Position numbers and translations under genes: made by a program. 64,000 nt of DNA from Micromonospora eburnea (GTDB taxonomy: Bacteria; Actinomycetota; Actinomycetes; Mycobacteriales; Micromonosporaceae). A model generated the notes under the pieces. The model saw only the letters and a program-made list of their open reading frames with translations, was not told where the DNA came from and did no database searches. Positions 46,565-55,758 of the stretch are shown piece by piece; the first letter of the stretch is position 1, and every line of letters begins with the position of its first letter. The stretch spans positions 2,790,001 to 2,854,000 of the forward strand of contig NZ_FMHY01000002.1 in assembly GCF_900090225.1 (NCBI RefSeq), given 5' to 3'.

Positions 46565-48356
46565 GCGACGCGCCGAACATCGGCGAGTGGATCTTCTTCA
46601 GGGTACGGCCGCCGCCGACGTACATGTGCACACCGCACGGCAGGCAGGGGTCGAAGCTGCGTACCGCCCGCATGATGTCCACGCCCTTGAAGTTGTCCGG
46701 GCCGTTCTCCTCGAAGATGGGGGTGTTCTGGATCGCGTCCTCGTACGGCCCGGGGGTGCCGTAGCTGTCGCGGGGGCTGCCGTTCCACGGCGTCGGCGGA
46801 TACGGGTGGTAGTTGGCGATCTTGCGGTCCCGGATCACGAGGTGGTGCGACAGGATGCCCCGGACCGCCTCGTGGAAGCCGCAGCCGATGGCCTCGTCCG
46901 GCACCTCGAACTCGGCGAAGACCCGCATGTCGCCGGCGCGCACCCGCTCCATCGCCCGCTCCACGAAGTACAACGCCATCGCGGCCGCGTACGCGATGAA
47001 GTAGGCCCGCGAGCGGTCCCGCTCCAGCGCGTTGGACCAGCGCGGGATCTTCCACTCCAACGTCATCTCGGGCAGGGTGCGGCTCTTCGGCAGCGAGATC
47101 AGCACGCTCTGCCCGGTCGACTTGACGTACGGGGTGTCGACCAGCTTCGCCAGCGCGGTGGTGTAGAGGCGGGCGAAGCAGCCGCCGCCGGTGTCCAGCG
47201 CGAGATGCTGCCCGCTGCTCTTGTCGAACCAGCGGGGGCTCATCACCCAGCTGTACCTGTCGTTGAAGTCGCGCTTGCCGGGATCCGGCAGGGTGGTCTG
47301 GTTCCAGGGGTGGCGGATGTCGACCGGATTGCCGAGCGGGTCGTACTCGACGAACGGCTCCTCCTGGCCGACCCAGTCCTGGTAGTACGAGCTGCCGAGC
47401 AGGATCCGCATGCCGAGGTTGATGTCGACCAGGTCCGTGGTGAGCAGCTTGCCGTCGACGACGATGCCGGGGGAGACGTGCATGGCCCGCCCCCAGTTCG
47501 TCATGGTCTCGTACCGGTAGTCGACGACGTCGGGGTTCTGGAACGAGCCCCAGCAGCCGAGCAGCACCCGGCGCCGGCCGACCTCCTCGTAGCCGGGCAG
47601 CGCCTCGTACCAGAAGTCGAAGATGTCGTCGTTCATGGCGACGGCCTTCTTGACGAAGTCCAGGATGTTGACCAGCCGGCTCAGGTAGTCGGTGAACAGC
47701 GTCGGCTGCGGCATCGTGCCGACACCGCCCGGGTAGACCGTCGACGGGTGGACGTGCCGGCCCTCCATCAGGCAGAACATCTCCCGGGTGGTCCGGCTGA
47801 CCTTCAGCGCCTCCTTGTAGACCTCGCCCTCGAACGGGTTGTACGCCCGCATGATGTCGGCGATCGTCCGGTAGCCGTGGATGTCGCGGCCCGGTGCCGC
47901 GGTGGCCTCCGCGCGGGCGAGGACGCTGGGGTTGGTCTGCTTGACCATCGCCTCGCAGAAGTCGACGAAGACGAGATTGTCCTGGAACAGCGTGTGGTCG
48001 AACATGTACTCGGCGGCCTCGCCGAGATTGATGATCCACTCGGCCAGTGGCGGGGTCTTGATGCCGTAGGCCATGTTCTGCGCGTAGACCGAGCAGGTCG
48101 TGTGGTTGTCGCCGCAGATGCCGCAGATCCGGCTGGTGATGAAGCCGGCGTCGCGCGGGTCCTTGCCCTTCATGAACACCGAGTAGCCGCGGAACAGCGA
48201 CGACGTGGTGTGGCATTCGGCGACCACCCGGTTCGCGAAGTCGATCTTTGTGTAGACGCCGAGGTTGCCGATGATCCGGGTGATCGGATCCCACGCCATC
48301 TCCACCAGTTCGCCGGGTTTGGTGGCGGTGGCCGGCTTCGGCTTCGTCGCGGTCAA
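46557..48356 (-). CDS. hhyL: [NiFe] hydrogenase large subunit (group 1h type)
   Basis: 599-aa catalytic subunit. The L1 motif TSRICGICGDNHTTCSVYAQNMAYG (C78, C81) and the L2 motif DPCLPCGVH (C571, C574) bind the NiFe site. After the final histidine 22 residues remain (MYVGGGRTLKKI...), the peptide removed by the maturation protease. L1 with GDNH and NMAYG is the group 1h (formerly group 5) pattern. TTG at 48356 overlaps the small-subunit stop (TTGA) and is preceded by GGAGAGG; the first candidate Met is at residue 20. Confidence 0.93.
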   Translation of the reverse strand: MTATKPKPATATKPGELVEMAWDPITRIIGNLGVYTKIDFANRVVAECHTTSSLFRGYSVFMKGKDPRDAGFITSRICGICGDNHTTCSVYAQNMAYGIKTPPLAEWIINLGEAAEYMFDHTLFQDNLVFVDFCEAMVKQTNPSVLARAEATAAPGRDIHGYRTIADIMRAYNPFEGEVYKEALKVSRTTREMFCLMEGRHVHPSTVYPGGVGTMPQPTLFTDYLSRLVNILDFVKKAVAMNDDIFDFWYEALPGYEEVGRRRVLLGCWGSFQNPDVVDYRYETMTNWGRAMHVSPGIVVDGKLLTTDLVDINLGMRILLGSSYYQDWVGQEEPFVEYDPLGNPVDIRHPWNQTTLPDPGKRDFNDRYSWVMSPRWFDKSSGQHLALDTGGGCFARLYTTALAKLVDTPYVKSTGQSVLISLPKSRTLPEMTLEWKIPRWSNALERDRSRAYFIAYAAAMALYFVERAMERVRAGDMRVFAEFEVPDEAIGCGFHEAVRGILSHHLVIRDRKIANYHPYPPTPWNGSPRDSYGTPGPYEDAIQNTPIFEENGPDNFKGVDIMRAVRSFDPCLPCGVHMYVGGGRTLKKIHSPMFGASHG

Positions 48357-49474
48357 GGTTTGTTCCTCTCCATCGCAGCCTGTCGGCGGGGATCCGCCGG
48401 GCCGTACGGACGCCACCGGGGGTTGTAGCCGCTGGTGAGCTCCGGACCGTTGTGGTGCCACTTCGGTTCGCGGTTGGCGGTGGCGTTGGTGAGGCCGCGC
48501 AGGCGGCGGATCACCGCGCCGTACGGCTTGATGAGCATCGTGGACAGGCTGCCGCCGGGCGGCATGTCCATGAACGGCATGAACCGGTCGGGGAAGCCCG
48601 GCATGGTGCAGGCGATGCAGATGCCGCCGACGTTGGGGCAGCCGCCCACACCGCCCATCCAGCCGCGCTTCGGGACGTTGCAGTTGATCACCGGCCCCCA
48701 GCAGCCGATCTTGACCTGGCACTTGGGGGAGTTGTAGTCCTTGGCGAAGTCGGCCTGCTCGTAGTAGGCGGCCCGGTCGCAGCCCTCGTGCACGGTCTTG
48801 CCGAACAGCCACTGCGGCCGCAGCATGTGGTCCAGCGGCGGAGGCGGGGCCGAACCGGCGGCATGGTAGAGCACCCAGGTCAGGGTCTCCATGAAGTTCT
48901 CCGGCTGGATCGGGCAGCCGGGCACGTTGACGATCGGCAGGCCACCCTGGGAACGGAAGTCCCAGCCGAGATAGTCGGCCAGACCCATGCACCCGGTCGG
49001 GTTGCCCGCCATGGCGTGGATGCCGCCGTACGTCGCGCAGGTGCCGGCGGCGACCACGGCCCACGCCTTCGGCGCGAGCTGGTCGATCCACCAGTTCAGG
49101 GTCAGCGGCTCACCGGTGCGCTCGTCGTTGCCGAACGACGTCCAGTACCCGTCGCCGTTGATGTTCTCGTTCGGGATCGAGCCCTCGATGACCAGGATGA
49201 ACGGCTCGGTCATCTCCCCGCGGGCCGCCCGCCGGTACGGCGCCAGGAACTCCTCGCCGCCGGCCGCCGGCGACAGCACCTTGTTGTGCACGTTGACCTT
49301 CGGCAGACCGGGGATGAGCCCGAGGACGATGTCCTCGATGGCCGGCTGGCCGGAGGCGGTCATCGACACGGAGTCTCCGTCACAGCTCATGCCCTCGGAG
49401 ATCCAGAGGATGGTGACCTCGTCGAACCCGTTCTCCTGCGGGATCACCGCGGTGCCGCGTACGCCCTGCGTCAT
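48353..49474 (-). CDS. hhyS: [NiFe] hydrogenase small subunit (group 1h type, CxxD)
   Basis: 373-aa iron-sulfur subunit. The proximal cluster motif is C31-D-G-D34 rather than CxxC, so an Asp may ligate the cluster, as reported for the oxygen-insensitive actinobacterial-type enzyme of Ralstonia. Further cysteines are in GTCATYGG, VPGCPI, and the C-terminal set EGCDRAAYYE...KCQVKIGCWGPVINCNVP...GGCPNVGGICIACTMPGFPD. There is no Tat signal (no RRxFxK), so the enzyme works on the cytoplasmic side. ATG 49474 overlaps the hemerythrin stop. Confidence 0.93.
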   Translation of the reverse strand: MTQGVRGTAVIPQENGFDEVTILWISEGMSCDGDSVSMTASGQPAIEDIVLGLIPGLPKVNVHNKVLSPAAGGEEFLAPYRRAARGEMTEPFILVIEGSIPNENINGDGYWTSFGNDERTGEPLTLNWWIDQLAPKAWAVVAAGTCATYGGIHAMAGNPTGCMGLADYLGWDFRSQGGLPIVNVPGCPIQPENFMETLTWVLYHAAGSAPPPPLDHMLRPQWLFGKTVHEGCDRAAYYEQADFAKDYNSPKCQVKIGCWGPVINCNVPKRGWMGGVGGCPNVGGICIACTMPGFPDRFMPFMDMPPGGSLSTMLIKPYGAVIRRLRGLTNATANREPKWHHNGPELTSGYNPRWRPYGPADPRRQAAMERNKP

Positions 49475-50010
49475 GTGAGGGGCCTCCCTTGCATCCGGTC
49501 CCGCAGTCGGTCGTAGATGGCCGCCACCGGCGCCGCGAGAGCCAGCGCCGGCGGCTTGTCCGGCGCGTGCGGGTGCGGGCGCGTCGGGGCCCGCTGCTTG
49601 CCCTGGTCGATCTCCTGGCCCAGCTCGCGGAGGGCCTGCTCGTCGGCCTGCGAGCACAACAACGGCATGAGCTCGTTCTCGTCGTCGCGCACATGCCGCG
49701 CGACGGCGGACGCCAGCCGCTCCATCAGCCCGTCCTGCGCGGGATCGCCGGCCCGGCAGCGGTCCAGTTCGAGGAGCAACTCCTTGATCGGCCGGTGCCC
49801 GGCGAGGTGGCTGTCCACCTGCCCGTCGGCCAGCACCTTCGCGGCGAACGGGTAGAAGAGCACCTCCTCGAGCGCGGCGTGCTTCGACAACTCGCGAATC
49901 AGGATCTCCACGACGCCGCGGCGCTGTGCGTCTGATGCCGCCGCCCGGTAGTCCCGGAACAGCTGTTCCACCACGCGGTGGTCGTGCCGCAGCAGCTCGG
50001 TGGCGTCCAT
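49471..50010 (-). CDS. Hemerythrin-like HHE-domain protein
   Basis: 179-aa cytoplasmic protein. The hemerythrin-like four-helix pattern is visible: LLRHDHRVVEQLFRDY, LSKHAALEEVLFYPF, HLAGHRPIKELLLELD and VARHVRDDENELMPLL, giving the H/E/D ligands of a di-iron centre. A Pro/His-rich tail follows. Hemerythrins bind O2 or sense oxygen, so it may protect the maturing hydrogenase. ATG 50010 overlaps the hypA stop (TGATG). Confidence 0.85.
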   Translation of the reverse strand: MDATELLRHDHRVVEQLFRDYRAAASDAQRRGVVEILIRELSKHAALEEVLFYPFAAKVLADGQVDSHLAGHRPIKELLLELDRCRAGDPAQDGLMERLASAVARHVRDDENELMPLLCSQADEQALRELGQEIDQGKQRAPTRPHPHAPDKPPALALAAPVAAIYDRLRDRMQGRPLT

Positions 50011-50366
50011 CAGACCGCCCCCAACTCGACGCTGGCCACGGTGACGGACTCCAGCACGACGTCGTCGCTGCCGGTGATGTCGATGTCGACGCCCCCGCAC
50101 TGCGGGCAGGCCACCATCGCGAGGTGATCGGTGATCGGTCCGCTCCGGCCACAGCCATGGCAGCGCACCGTCATGGGTTCGAGCACCAGATCCACGGCGG
50201 CGTCCGCGACCACCGTGTCGACCGCGGCCACCTGGATGTTCTGCGTGACGACATCGGGGTCGACCAGGTGGCCGCCGATCCGTACCCGCAGAGCGGTGAC
50301 CCGGCGCCCGGCGGCTCTGCGTACCGCCGCCGCGACGATCGCCTCGGACAGACCTGTCTCATGCAT
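50010..50366 (-). CDS. hypA: Nickel chaperone HypA
   Basis: 118-aa nickel insertion protein. It starts M-H-E-T-G-L-S, where the N-terminal MHE binds nickel, and has the zinc site CHGCGRSGPITDHLAMVACPQCG. It normally works with the GTPase HypB, which is not seen in this locus. Stop overlaps the hemerythrin start; the start overlaps the protease gene by 8 bp. Confidence 0.93.
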   Translation of the reverse strand: MHETGLSEAIVAAAVRRAAGRRVTALRVRIGGHLVDPDVVTQNIQVAAVDTVVADAAVDLVLEPMTVRCHGCGRSGPITDHLAMVACPQCGGVDIDITGSDDVVLESVTVASVELGAV

Positions 50367-50943
50367 CGGCGGTCACCCCCTTCTCGGCTGCCGTCCGTTT
50401 CGGAATGTCCTGCCGCCTGCCTGCGGTGGCGAGCCATGCGGCTTCCTCCCGTGCGATGCCGACCACCGTCCGGACCGCCTCGTCGACCGCGCCGGCGACC
50501 GGCGCGGACAGCTCCATCCGCTCGTCGAGGACGGCGGGTTGGCAGCCCACCACGAGGACCCGCTCGACGGTGCCGCCGAGGCTGCGCAGCAGACGCAGCA
50601 CCGACTCGGGATCCATGCCGTGCCCGTCGGCGGCCGGAGCCGCCAGCACGTCCGCCGGCCGCAGGGTCCAGCCGGGGTCGTCGAGGTCCACCTGTAGGAC
50701 GGCCAACGTGCCCGGCGGCTCGTCCAACGGCAACGCGTCCACCAGGACCAGCACGTCGTGCCGGCCGTCCAGCAGATCGTAGGCCAGATGCATGCCCCGG
50801 ATGCCGTAATCGGACACCTCCACCCCGGTGGGGAGTGCGATGTCCCGCAGCCGCCGGACGACCTCCACGCCGAACGCGTCGTCGCCGAGGAAGATGTTGC
50901 CGATGCCGGCGACGAGGACCCGGCCACCGCCGTCGCCGCTCAT
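50359..50943 (-). CDS. Hydrogenase maturation endopeptidase (HyaD/HybD family)
   Basis: 194-aa protease that cleaves the large-subunit C-terminal peptide after nickel insertion. The family opening VLVAGIGNIFLGDDAFGVEVVRRL holds the first Ni-sensing acidic residue; VSDYGIRGMHLAYDLLDG has the second and the downstream histidine region is VLRLLRSLGGTVERVLVVGCQP. ATG 50943 overlaps the 482-aa gene's stop (ATGA). Confidence 0.9.
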   Translation of the reverse strand: MSGDGGGRVLVAGIGNIFLGDDAFGVEVVRRLRDIALPTGVEVSDYGIRGMHLAYDLLDGRHDVLVLVDALPLDEPPGTLAVLQVDLDDPGWTLRPADVLAAPAADGHGMDPESVLRLLRSLGGTVERVLVVGCQPAVLDERMELSAPVAGAVDEAVRTVVGIAREEAAWLATAGRRQDIPKRTAAEKGVTADA

Positions 50944-52388
50944 CGCGCGTCGACCTCTCCGGGCAACGCCCCGACCTCTCCGGGCGGCGCGTCAACCGGG
51001 CCGGGCAGCGGCTCGACCTCCTCGGGGCGGAAGTGACGCAGCCGGCCGTACCACTGGTGCAGGTCCGCGCCCGGGTCGTCGTCGACGGTCACCGCCAGGA
51101 AACGCGTCCCGTCCACGTCGAGGAGCACCTGCTCCACCCGGGCGGTGCGGCCGGCCAGGAACATGTCGTGCGCGTCCGTGCCCCGCCGGCGTGGTCTCAG
51201 CCGGACCCGGCTACCGCGCCCCAACAGGGTCCCCGCGACGCGGACGGTTTCGGCGTCCGGTTCGACCGCCGGTTCGGCGCCGGGCTCCCACCAGGGCGTC
51301 CGTTCAGCGGCCTCACCCGGTGGGCGGACGGGAGCCAGGGAGCGGATGGCGCCGTGCAGCCGTTCGAGAACCTCGGGCGGCATCGTCTCCACCCGGTCGA
51401 GGATGGCGGCGGCGCGGGGATCGGTGGCCCGGACCTCGCGCTTCTCGGCGTCGGAGAGGGTGAGCGTACGCAGTGACAGGATCTCGTCGATCTCGGTCGC
51501 GTCGTGCAGGTCACCCGGGCTCTCCGGGGCGATCCGTGGATGGTCGTAGAGGATGACGGGTGACGACAGGAGGGTGTCGGCGCTGCCCGGCTCGCCGGCG
51601 AGCACCGGAAAGGTGTGCACGTTCCGGCACTCCCGGGCCGCGGCCGCCGCCCATTCCGGCGGGTCGAGCAGCGACAGGAACCGGCCCTGGTCGACGGCGA
51701 TCAGGGTGTGCGCCGCGAGCAGGCAGCACCTCAACGCCTCGGCACGCCGGTTGCCCGCGGGTGTCGTCCGGTCGGTGTTCTCGACGCGGACCGTGAGCCG
51801 CTGCAACCGGAAGGGCGTCCGACACTGGTCGACGGAGACGCGGACCGAGGCGGACAGCGGGGAGCGGCGGCGCACCACCCGTCCCACCGGCTCACCCCGG
51901 CTGTCGACCAGCACCTCGACGTCCTCGACTCCGGGCACCCGTACGTCGACCCGATGCCCGCGCCGCAGCTCGCCGACCGGCGCCTCGACGTCGAACTCCT
52001 GCGGGACCGCCTCGTCGAAGCTGAGTTCGGTGCGGTCGCCGGTGTCGATCCGGTCGACCGGCCGGTGGCCGTCGCCGGCCGTCCGCTCCTCGACCGTCTT
52101 GCGTTGCAGGTGCAGGAAGCGCAGCCGGATCCGGACGACCGCGCTCTCCGGGGACTCCATCAGGCATTCGGTCTGCTGCCACGGCGACTCTGCCGAGCCC
52201 GCCACGCCGCCGTCGACCAGGCCGTGCGCCGCCCCCCAGGCGGGAGGTACGAGAACACCGAACTGCCAGCGCACCCGGTTCTTCCCCGACGAGCGACGGT
52301 AGGGGTAGAGCAGGTAGCCCTCGTACAGGATCGCGTCGGCGACCGCTTCGGCGCTGCCGAAGCCGGCGCTCGACCAGCGCGGATCCAT
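50940..52388 (-). CDS. Conserved-looking hydrogenase-locus protein of unknown function
   Basis: 482 aa, first gene of the minus-strand hydrogenase operon, with GAGGGGG before the ATG. It begins SAEAVADAILYEGYLLYPYRRSSGKNRVRW and has a beta-rich body (VRIRLRFLHLQRKTVE, VSVDQCRTPFRLQRLTVRVENTD). The C-terminus contains an acid-rich stretch and a short imperfect repeat, EVEPLPGPVD...GEVGALPGEVD. No signal peptide or membrane helix. No domain recognised; its place suggests an accessory or electron-transfer role. Confidence 0.7.
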   Translation of the reverse strand: MDPRWSSAGFGSAEAVADAILYEGYLLYPYRRSSGKNRVRWQFGVLVPPAWGAAHGLVDGGVAGSAESPWQQTECLMESPESAVVRIRLRFLHLQRKTVEERTAGDGHRPVDRIDTGDRTELSFDEAVPQEFDVEAPVGELRRGHRVDVRVPGVEDVEVLVDSRGEPVGRVVRRRSPLSASVRVSVDQCRTPFRLQRLTVRVENTDRTTPAGNRRAEALRCCLLAAHTLIAVDQGRFLSLLDPPEWAAAAARECRNVHTFPVLAGEPGSADTLLSSPVILYDHPRIAPESPGDLHDATEIDEILSLRTLTLSDAEKREVRATDPRAAAILDRVETMPPEVLERLHGAIRSLAPVRPPGEAAERTPWWEPGAEPAVEPDAETVRVAGTLLGRGSRVRLRPRRRGTDAHDMFLAGRTARVEQVLLDVDGTRFLAVTVDDDPGADLHQWYGRLRHFRPEEVEPLPGPVDAPPGEVGALPGEVDAR

Positions 52389-52640
52389 GCCGTCAACCCC
52401 CTCGGTGCGTGCCGTCTCCCCGGTCTAGCCCGGCGCGGGGGGCGTCCGTAAGTGCACGCCGTACCTAGGCGACGACCGCACCCACCGGACCGGGTGAGTG
52501 CCGCTGCCGGCGACGTGAATCGCGTGGCCGGCGAACGGCCGAACCAGCCGGTCGCCGGGACCGTGGCGGGGCTTGAGCGGCGGGTGGCATCGGTGGATGC
52601 TGAACAGACATCGGTCATCGTTGATTTGTAGGAGGCTCGG
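52389..52640. promoter_or_regulatory. Divergent promoter region, hydrogenase operon / streptogrisin gene
   Basis: 252 bp between the hydrogenase operon start (minus) and the secreted protease start (plus). On the minus strand CTAGACC near 52425 could be a -10; no strong -35 is seen. The protease has GGAGG about 10 bp before its ATG. No small gene is supported. Confidence 0.35.
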
Positions 52641-53483
52641 ATGCGCCTGCTCCCGCTCGCCGCCCTCGTCCTGACCGCGGTGCTCACCGGCACCCCGGCC
52701 GCCGCCCATGCGCGGCCCGACCCGGAGCGGGCGTCCGTGGCGCTCGCCGAGGTGCGTACGCCCGGCACCGCGTGGGGCTTCGACCCGGCCAGCGGCCGGA
52801 TGACCCTCACCGTCGACGACACCGTCGCCGGCACCGAGCTGGCGGCGCTGCGGGACACCGCGGCCCGGGCCGGTGCCGTGCTGCGTCGGGAACCCGGCCG
52901 GCTGCGTACCCTGATCGCCGGAGGCGAGGCCATCTACGGCGGCGGTGGGCGCTGCTCACTCGGGGCCAACGTCCGCAGCGGCAGCACCTACTACTTCGTC
53001 ACCTCCGGGCACTGCACCAGCGCCGTCGGCACCTGGTTCGCCGACAGCGCCCACACCACCGTGCTCGGCACCGTCGTTGCCGGCAGCTTTCCCGGCAACG
53101 ACTACGGCGTGGTGCGCTACACCGGCACGATCGCCCATCCCAGCGCGATCCACACCCACCCGGGCCTGCTCGCCGTCACCGGCGCGGGCACCGCCAACGT
53201 CGGCCAGACGGTCTGCCGCAGCGGTGCCGCCTCGGGCGTACGGTGCGGCATCGTCACCGGGCTGAACCAGACCGTCAACTACATCGAGGGCCTCGTGTAC
53301 GGGCTGATCCGCACCAACATCTGCGCGGAGCCCGGCGACAGCGGCGGTCCCCTCTACGTGGCCTCGACCGGCACCGTCATCGGCATCCTCTCGGGCGGCA
53401 CCGGCAACTGCATGGTCGGCGGCACCACCTACTACCAGCCGATCACGAAGATCCTCGACACGTACGGCCTGACCATCCCGTAG
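52641..53483 (+). CDS. Streptogrisin-like secreted serine protease (S1 family)
   Basis: 280-aa chymotrypsin-fold protease with a signal peptide (MRLLPLAALVLTAVLTGTPAA), a short pro region to about residue 92, and the mature enzyme from IAGGEAIYGGG. Catalytic triad: H124 in TSGHCT, D154 in PGNDYGVVRY and S234 in EPGDSGGPLY. Four cysteines (C105/C125 and C202/C228, or near variants) fit the two disulfides of the alpha-lytic/streptogrisin group. GGAGG lies before the ATG. The pro region is shorter than usual. Confidence 0.9.
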   Translation: MRLLPLAALVLTAVLTGTPAAAHARPDPERASVALAEVRTPGTAWGFDPASGRMTLTVDDTVAGTELAALRDTAARAGAVLRREPGRLRTLIAGGEAIYGGGGRCSLGANVRSGSTYYFVTSGHCTSAVGTWFADSAHTTVLGTVVAGSFPGNDYGVVRYTGTIAHPSAIHTHPGLLAVTGAGTANVGQTVCRSGAASGVRCGIVTGLNQTVNYIEGLVYGLIRTNICAEPGDSGGPLYVASTGTVIGILSGGTGNCMVGGTTYYQPITKILDTYGLTIP

Positions 53484-53489
53484 TGGGCG

Positions 53490-55694
53490 TCAGGTGAGGC
53501 GGTGGTCGAGGGCGGTGTGCCGGCGCCCGGCACCGACCGTGCGTACGGCGGCGGCCAGTGCCCGGCGGGAACCGACGAGCACGACGAGCTTCTTGGCGCG
53601 GGTGACGGCGGTGTAGAGCAGGTTGCGTTGCAGCATCATCCACGCGCTGGTCGTCAGGGGGATGACGACCGCGGGATACTCGGAGCCCTGGGAGCGGTGG
53701 ATGGTCATGGCGTACGCGTGGGCGAGTTCGTCGAGTTCGTCGAAGTCGTAGTCGATGCTCTCGTCCTCGTCGGTGCGCACCGTGAGGGTCTGCTCCTCGC
53801 CGGAGAGGGCGGTGACGACGCCGAGCGTGCCGTTGAAGACGCCGGCTCGCCCCTTGTCGTAGTTGTTGCGGATCTGGGTGACCTTGTCGCCGATCCGGAA
53901 CACCCGCCCACCCATCCGCCGCTCGGGTTGCCCTTCGCGGTGTGGGGTGAGGCGCTGCTGCAACAGGGTGTTGAGGGCGCCGGCGCCGGCGGGGCCCCGG
54001 TGCATCGGGGTGAGCACCTGCACGTCCCGGCGGGGGTCGAGCCCGAACTTCGCCGGTACGCGGGCGCAGGCGACGTCGACGGTCAGGGTGGCGGCGGCCT
54101 CGGTGTCGTCGCAGGCGAACAGGAAGAAGTCCGGCAGGCCGTGCAGGATGGGCGGGCGGCCGGAGTTGATGCGGTGGGCGTTGGTGACCACGCCGGACTG
54201 CGCGGCCTGGCGGAAGATCTGCGTCAGCCGTACCCGCGGGACGGCCGGGGCGGCGAGCAGGTCGCGCAGGACCTCACCCGCGCCGACGGAGGGGAGTTGG
54301 TCGACGTCGCCGACGAGGAGCAGGTGCGCCCCGGGCGGGACGGCCTTGACGAGCTTGTTGGCCAGGATCAGGTCGAGCATGGAGGCCTCGTCGACGACGA
54401 GCAGGTCGACGTCGAGGGGGTTGTCCCGGTCGTAGGAGGCTTCCCCGCCGGGGCGTAGCTGGAGCAGCCGGTGCACCGTGGCGGCGGGCTGGCCGGTCAG
54501 CTCGGAGAGTCGTTTGGCGGCGCGGCCGGTCGGCGCGACGAGGGTGACCTTGGCCTTCTTCGCGGCGGCCAGTTCGACGATCGAGCGGACGGTGAAACTC
54601 TTGCCGCAGCCCGGCCCGCCGGTCAGCACCGCCACCTTCGAGGTGAGGGCGAGCCGGACCGCCTGTTCCTGCTCCGGGGCCAGGTCCGCGCCGGTGCGCG
54701 CCTTCAGCCAGGTGAGGGCCCTGCCCCAGTCGACGTCGGCGAAATGGGGCAGCCGGTCCGCCCGGTCGTTCAGCAGCCGCAGCAGCGAGGAGGCGAGGGA
54801 CTGCTCGGCGCGGTGGAACGGCACCAGGTACACCGCCGGCACCGGCTCGCCCGCACCACCGGGCAGCGTCTCCCGGACGACCCCCTCGTCGGCGACCAGG
54901 TCGTCGAGGCAACGGGTGACGAGATCGGCCGGCACGTCGAGGATCTTCGTGGCGTCGGCGACCAGTTCGGGCGCCGGAAGATAGCAGTGGCCGTTGTCGG
55001 TGGCCTCGGAGAGGGTGTAGCGCAGGCCGGCCATGACCCGCTGGGGGCTGTCGTGGGGAATGCCGACGGCCTGGGCGATGGTGTCGGCGGTCTTGAAGCC
55101 GATGCCCCACACGTCCGCGGCCAGCCGGTACGGCTCCTTCGTCACGACGTCGACGGACGCGTCGCCGTACTGCTTGTAGATCCGTACCGCCAGCGACGTC
55201 GACACCCCGACGCCCTGCAGGAAGACCATCACCTCCTTGATGGCCTTCTGTTCCTCCCATGCGGCGGTGATCTTCGCGGTACGCTTCGGCCCCAGGCCGG
55301 GCACCTCGACCAGCCGTGCCGGTTCGTCCTCGATCACCCGCAGGGTGTCCAGGCCGAAGTGGGCCACGATCCGTTCGGCGAAGACCGGGCCGATGCCCTT
55401 GACCAGGCCGGAGCCGAGGTAGCGCTGGATGCCCTGGATCGTGGCCGGCAGCACGGTGGTGTAGGAGTCGACCTCGAACTGCCGCCCGTACCTCGGGTGC
55501 GACGACCAGCGACCGTGCAGCCGCAGGCTCTCCCCGGGTTGCGCCCCCAGCAGCGCGCCGACCACCGTCAACAGGTCGCTGCCGCGCTCGGTGGCGACGC
55601 GGGCGACCGTGTACCCGGTCTCCTCGTTGACGTAGGTCAGCCGCTCCAACACCGCGTCCAGCACGGCCAGCGGAGGACGAGCAGAGACAGTCAC
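53490..55694 (-). CDS. recD2: RecD2-type ATP-dependent DNA helicase
   Basis: 734-aa SF1B helicase, 5' to 3'. An N-terminal OB-like and helix-hairpin region (RLVEVPGLGPKRTAKITAAW) is followed by the motor: Walker A VLTGGPGCGKSFTVRSI, then VAPTGRAAKRLSELTGQPA, Walker B LLVVDEASMLDL, VGDVDQLPSVG, and the final motif YAMTIHRSQGSEYPAVVIPL. It lacks RecB/RecC partners, as the RecD2 group does. Convergent with the serine protease gene. Start is the ATG at the top of the frame. Confidence 0.9.
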   Translation of the reverse strand: MTVSARPPLAVLDAVLERLTYVNEETGYTVARVATERGSDLLTVVGALLGAQPGESLRLHGRWSSHPRYGRQFEVDSYTTVLPATIQGIQRYLGSGLVKGIGPVFAERIVAHFGLDTLRVIEDEPARLVEVPGLGPKRTAKITAAWEEQKAIKEVMVFLQGVGVSTSLAVRIYKQYGDASVDVVTKEPYRLAADVWGIGFKTADTIAQAVGIPHDSPQRVMAGLRYTLSEATDNGHCYLPAPELVADATKILDVPADLVTRCLDDLVADEGVVRETLPGGAGEPVPAVYLVPFHRAEQSLASSLLRLLNDRADRLPHFADVDWGRALTWLKARTGADLAPEQEQAVRLALTSKVAVLTGGPGCGKSFTVRSIVELAAAKKAKVTLVAPTGRAAKRLSELTGQPAATVHRLLQLRPGGEASYDRDNPLDVDLLVVDEASMLDLILANKLVKAVPPGAHLLLVGDVDQLPSVGAGEVLRDLLAAPAVPRVRLTQIFRQAAQSGVVTNAHRINSGRPPILHGLPDFFLFACDDTEAAATLTVDVACARVPAKFGLDPRRDVQVLTPMHRGPAGAGALNTLLQQRLTPHREGQPERRMGGRVFRIGDKVTQIRNNYDKGRAGVFNGTLGVVTALSGEEQTLTVRTDEDESIDYDFDELDELAHAYAMTIHRSQGSEYPAVVIPLTTSAWMMLQRNLLYTAVTRAKKLVVLVGSRRALAAAVRTVGAGRRHTALDHRLT

Positions 55695-55758
55695 CGGCCT
55701 ATCTTGCCGGGTGGCCCCGTCCGGCTCGACACGGTGGTCGGCGACGGTGTGCCCGCGG

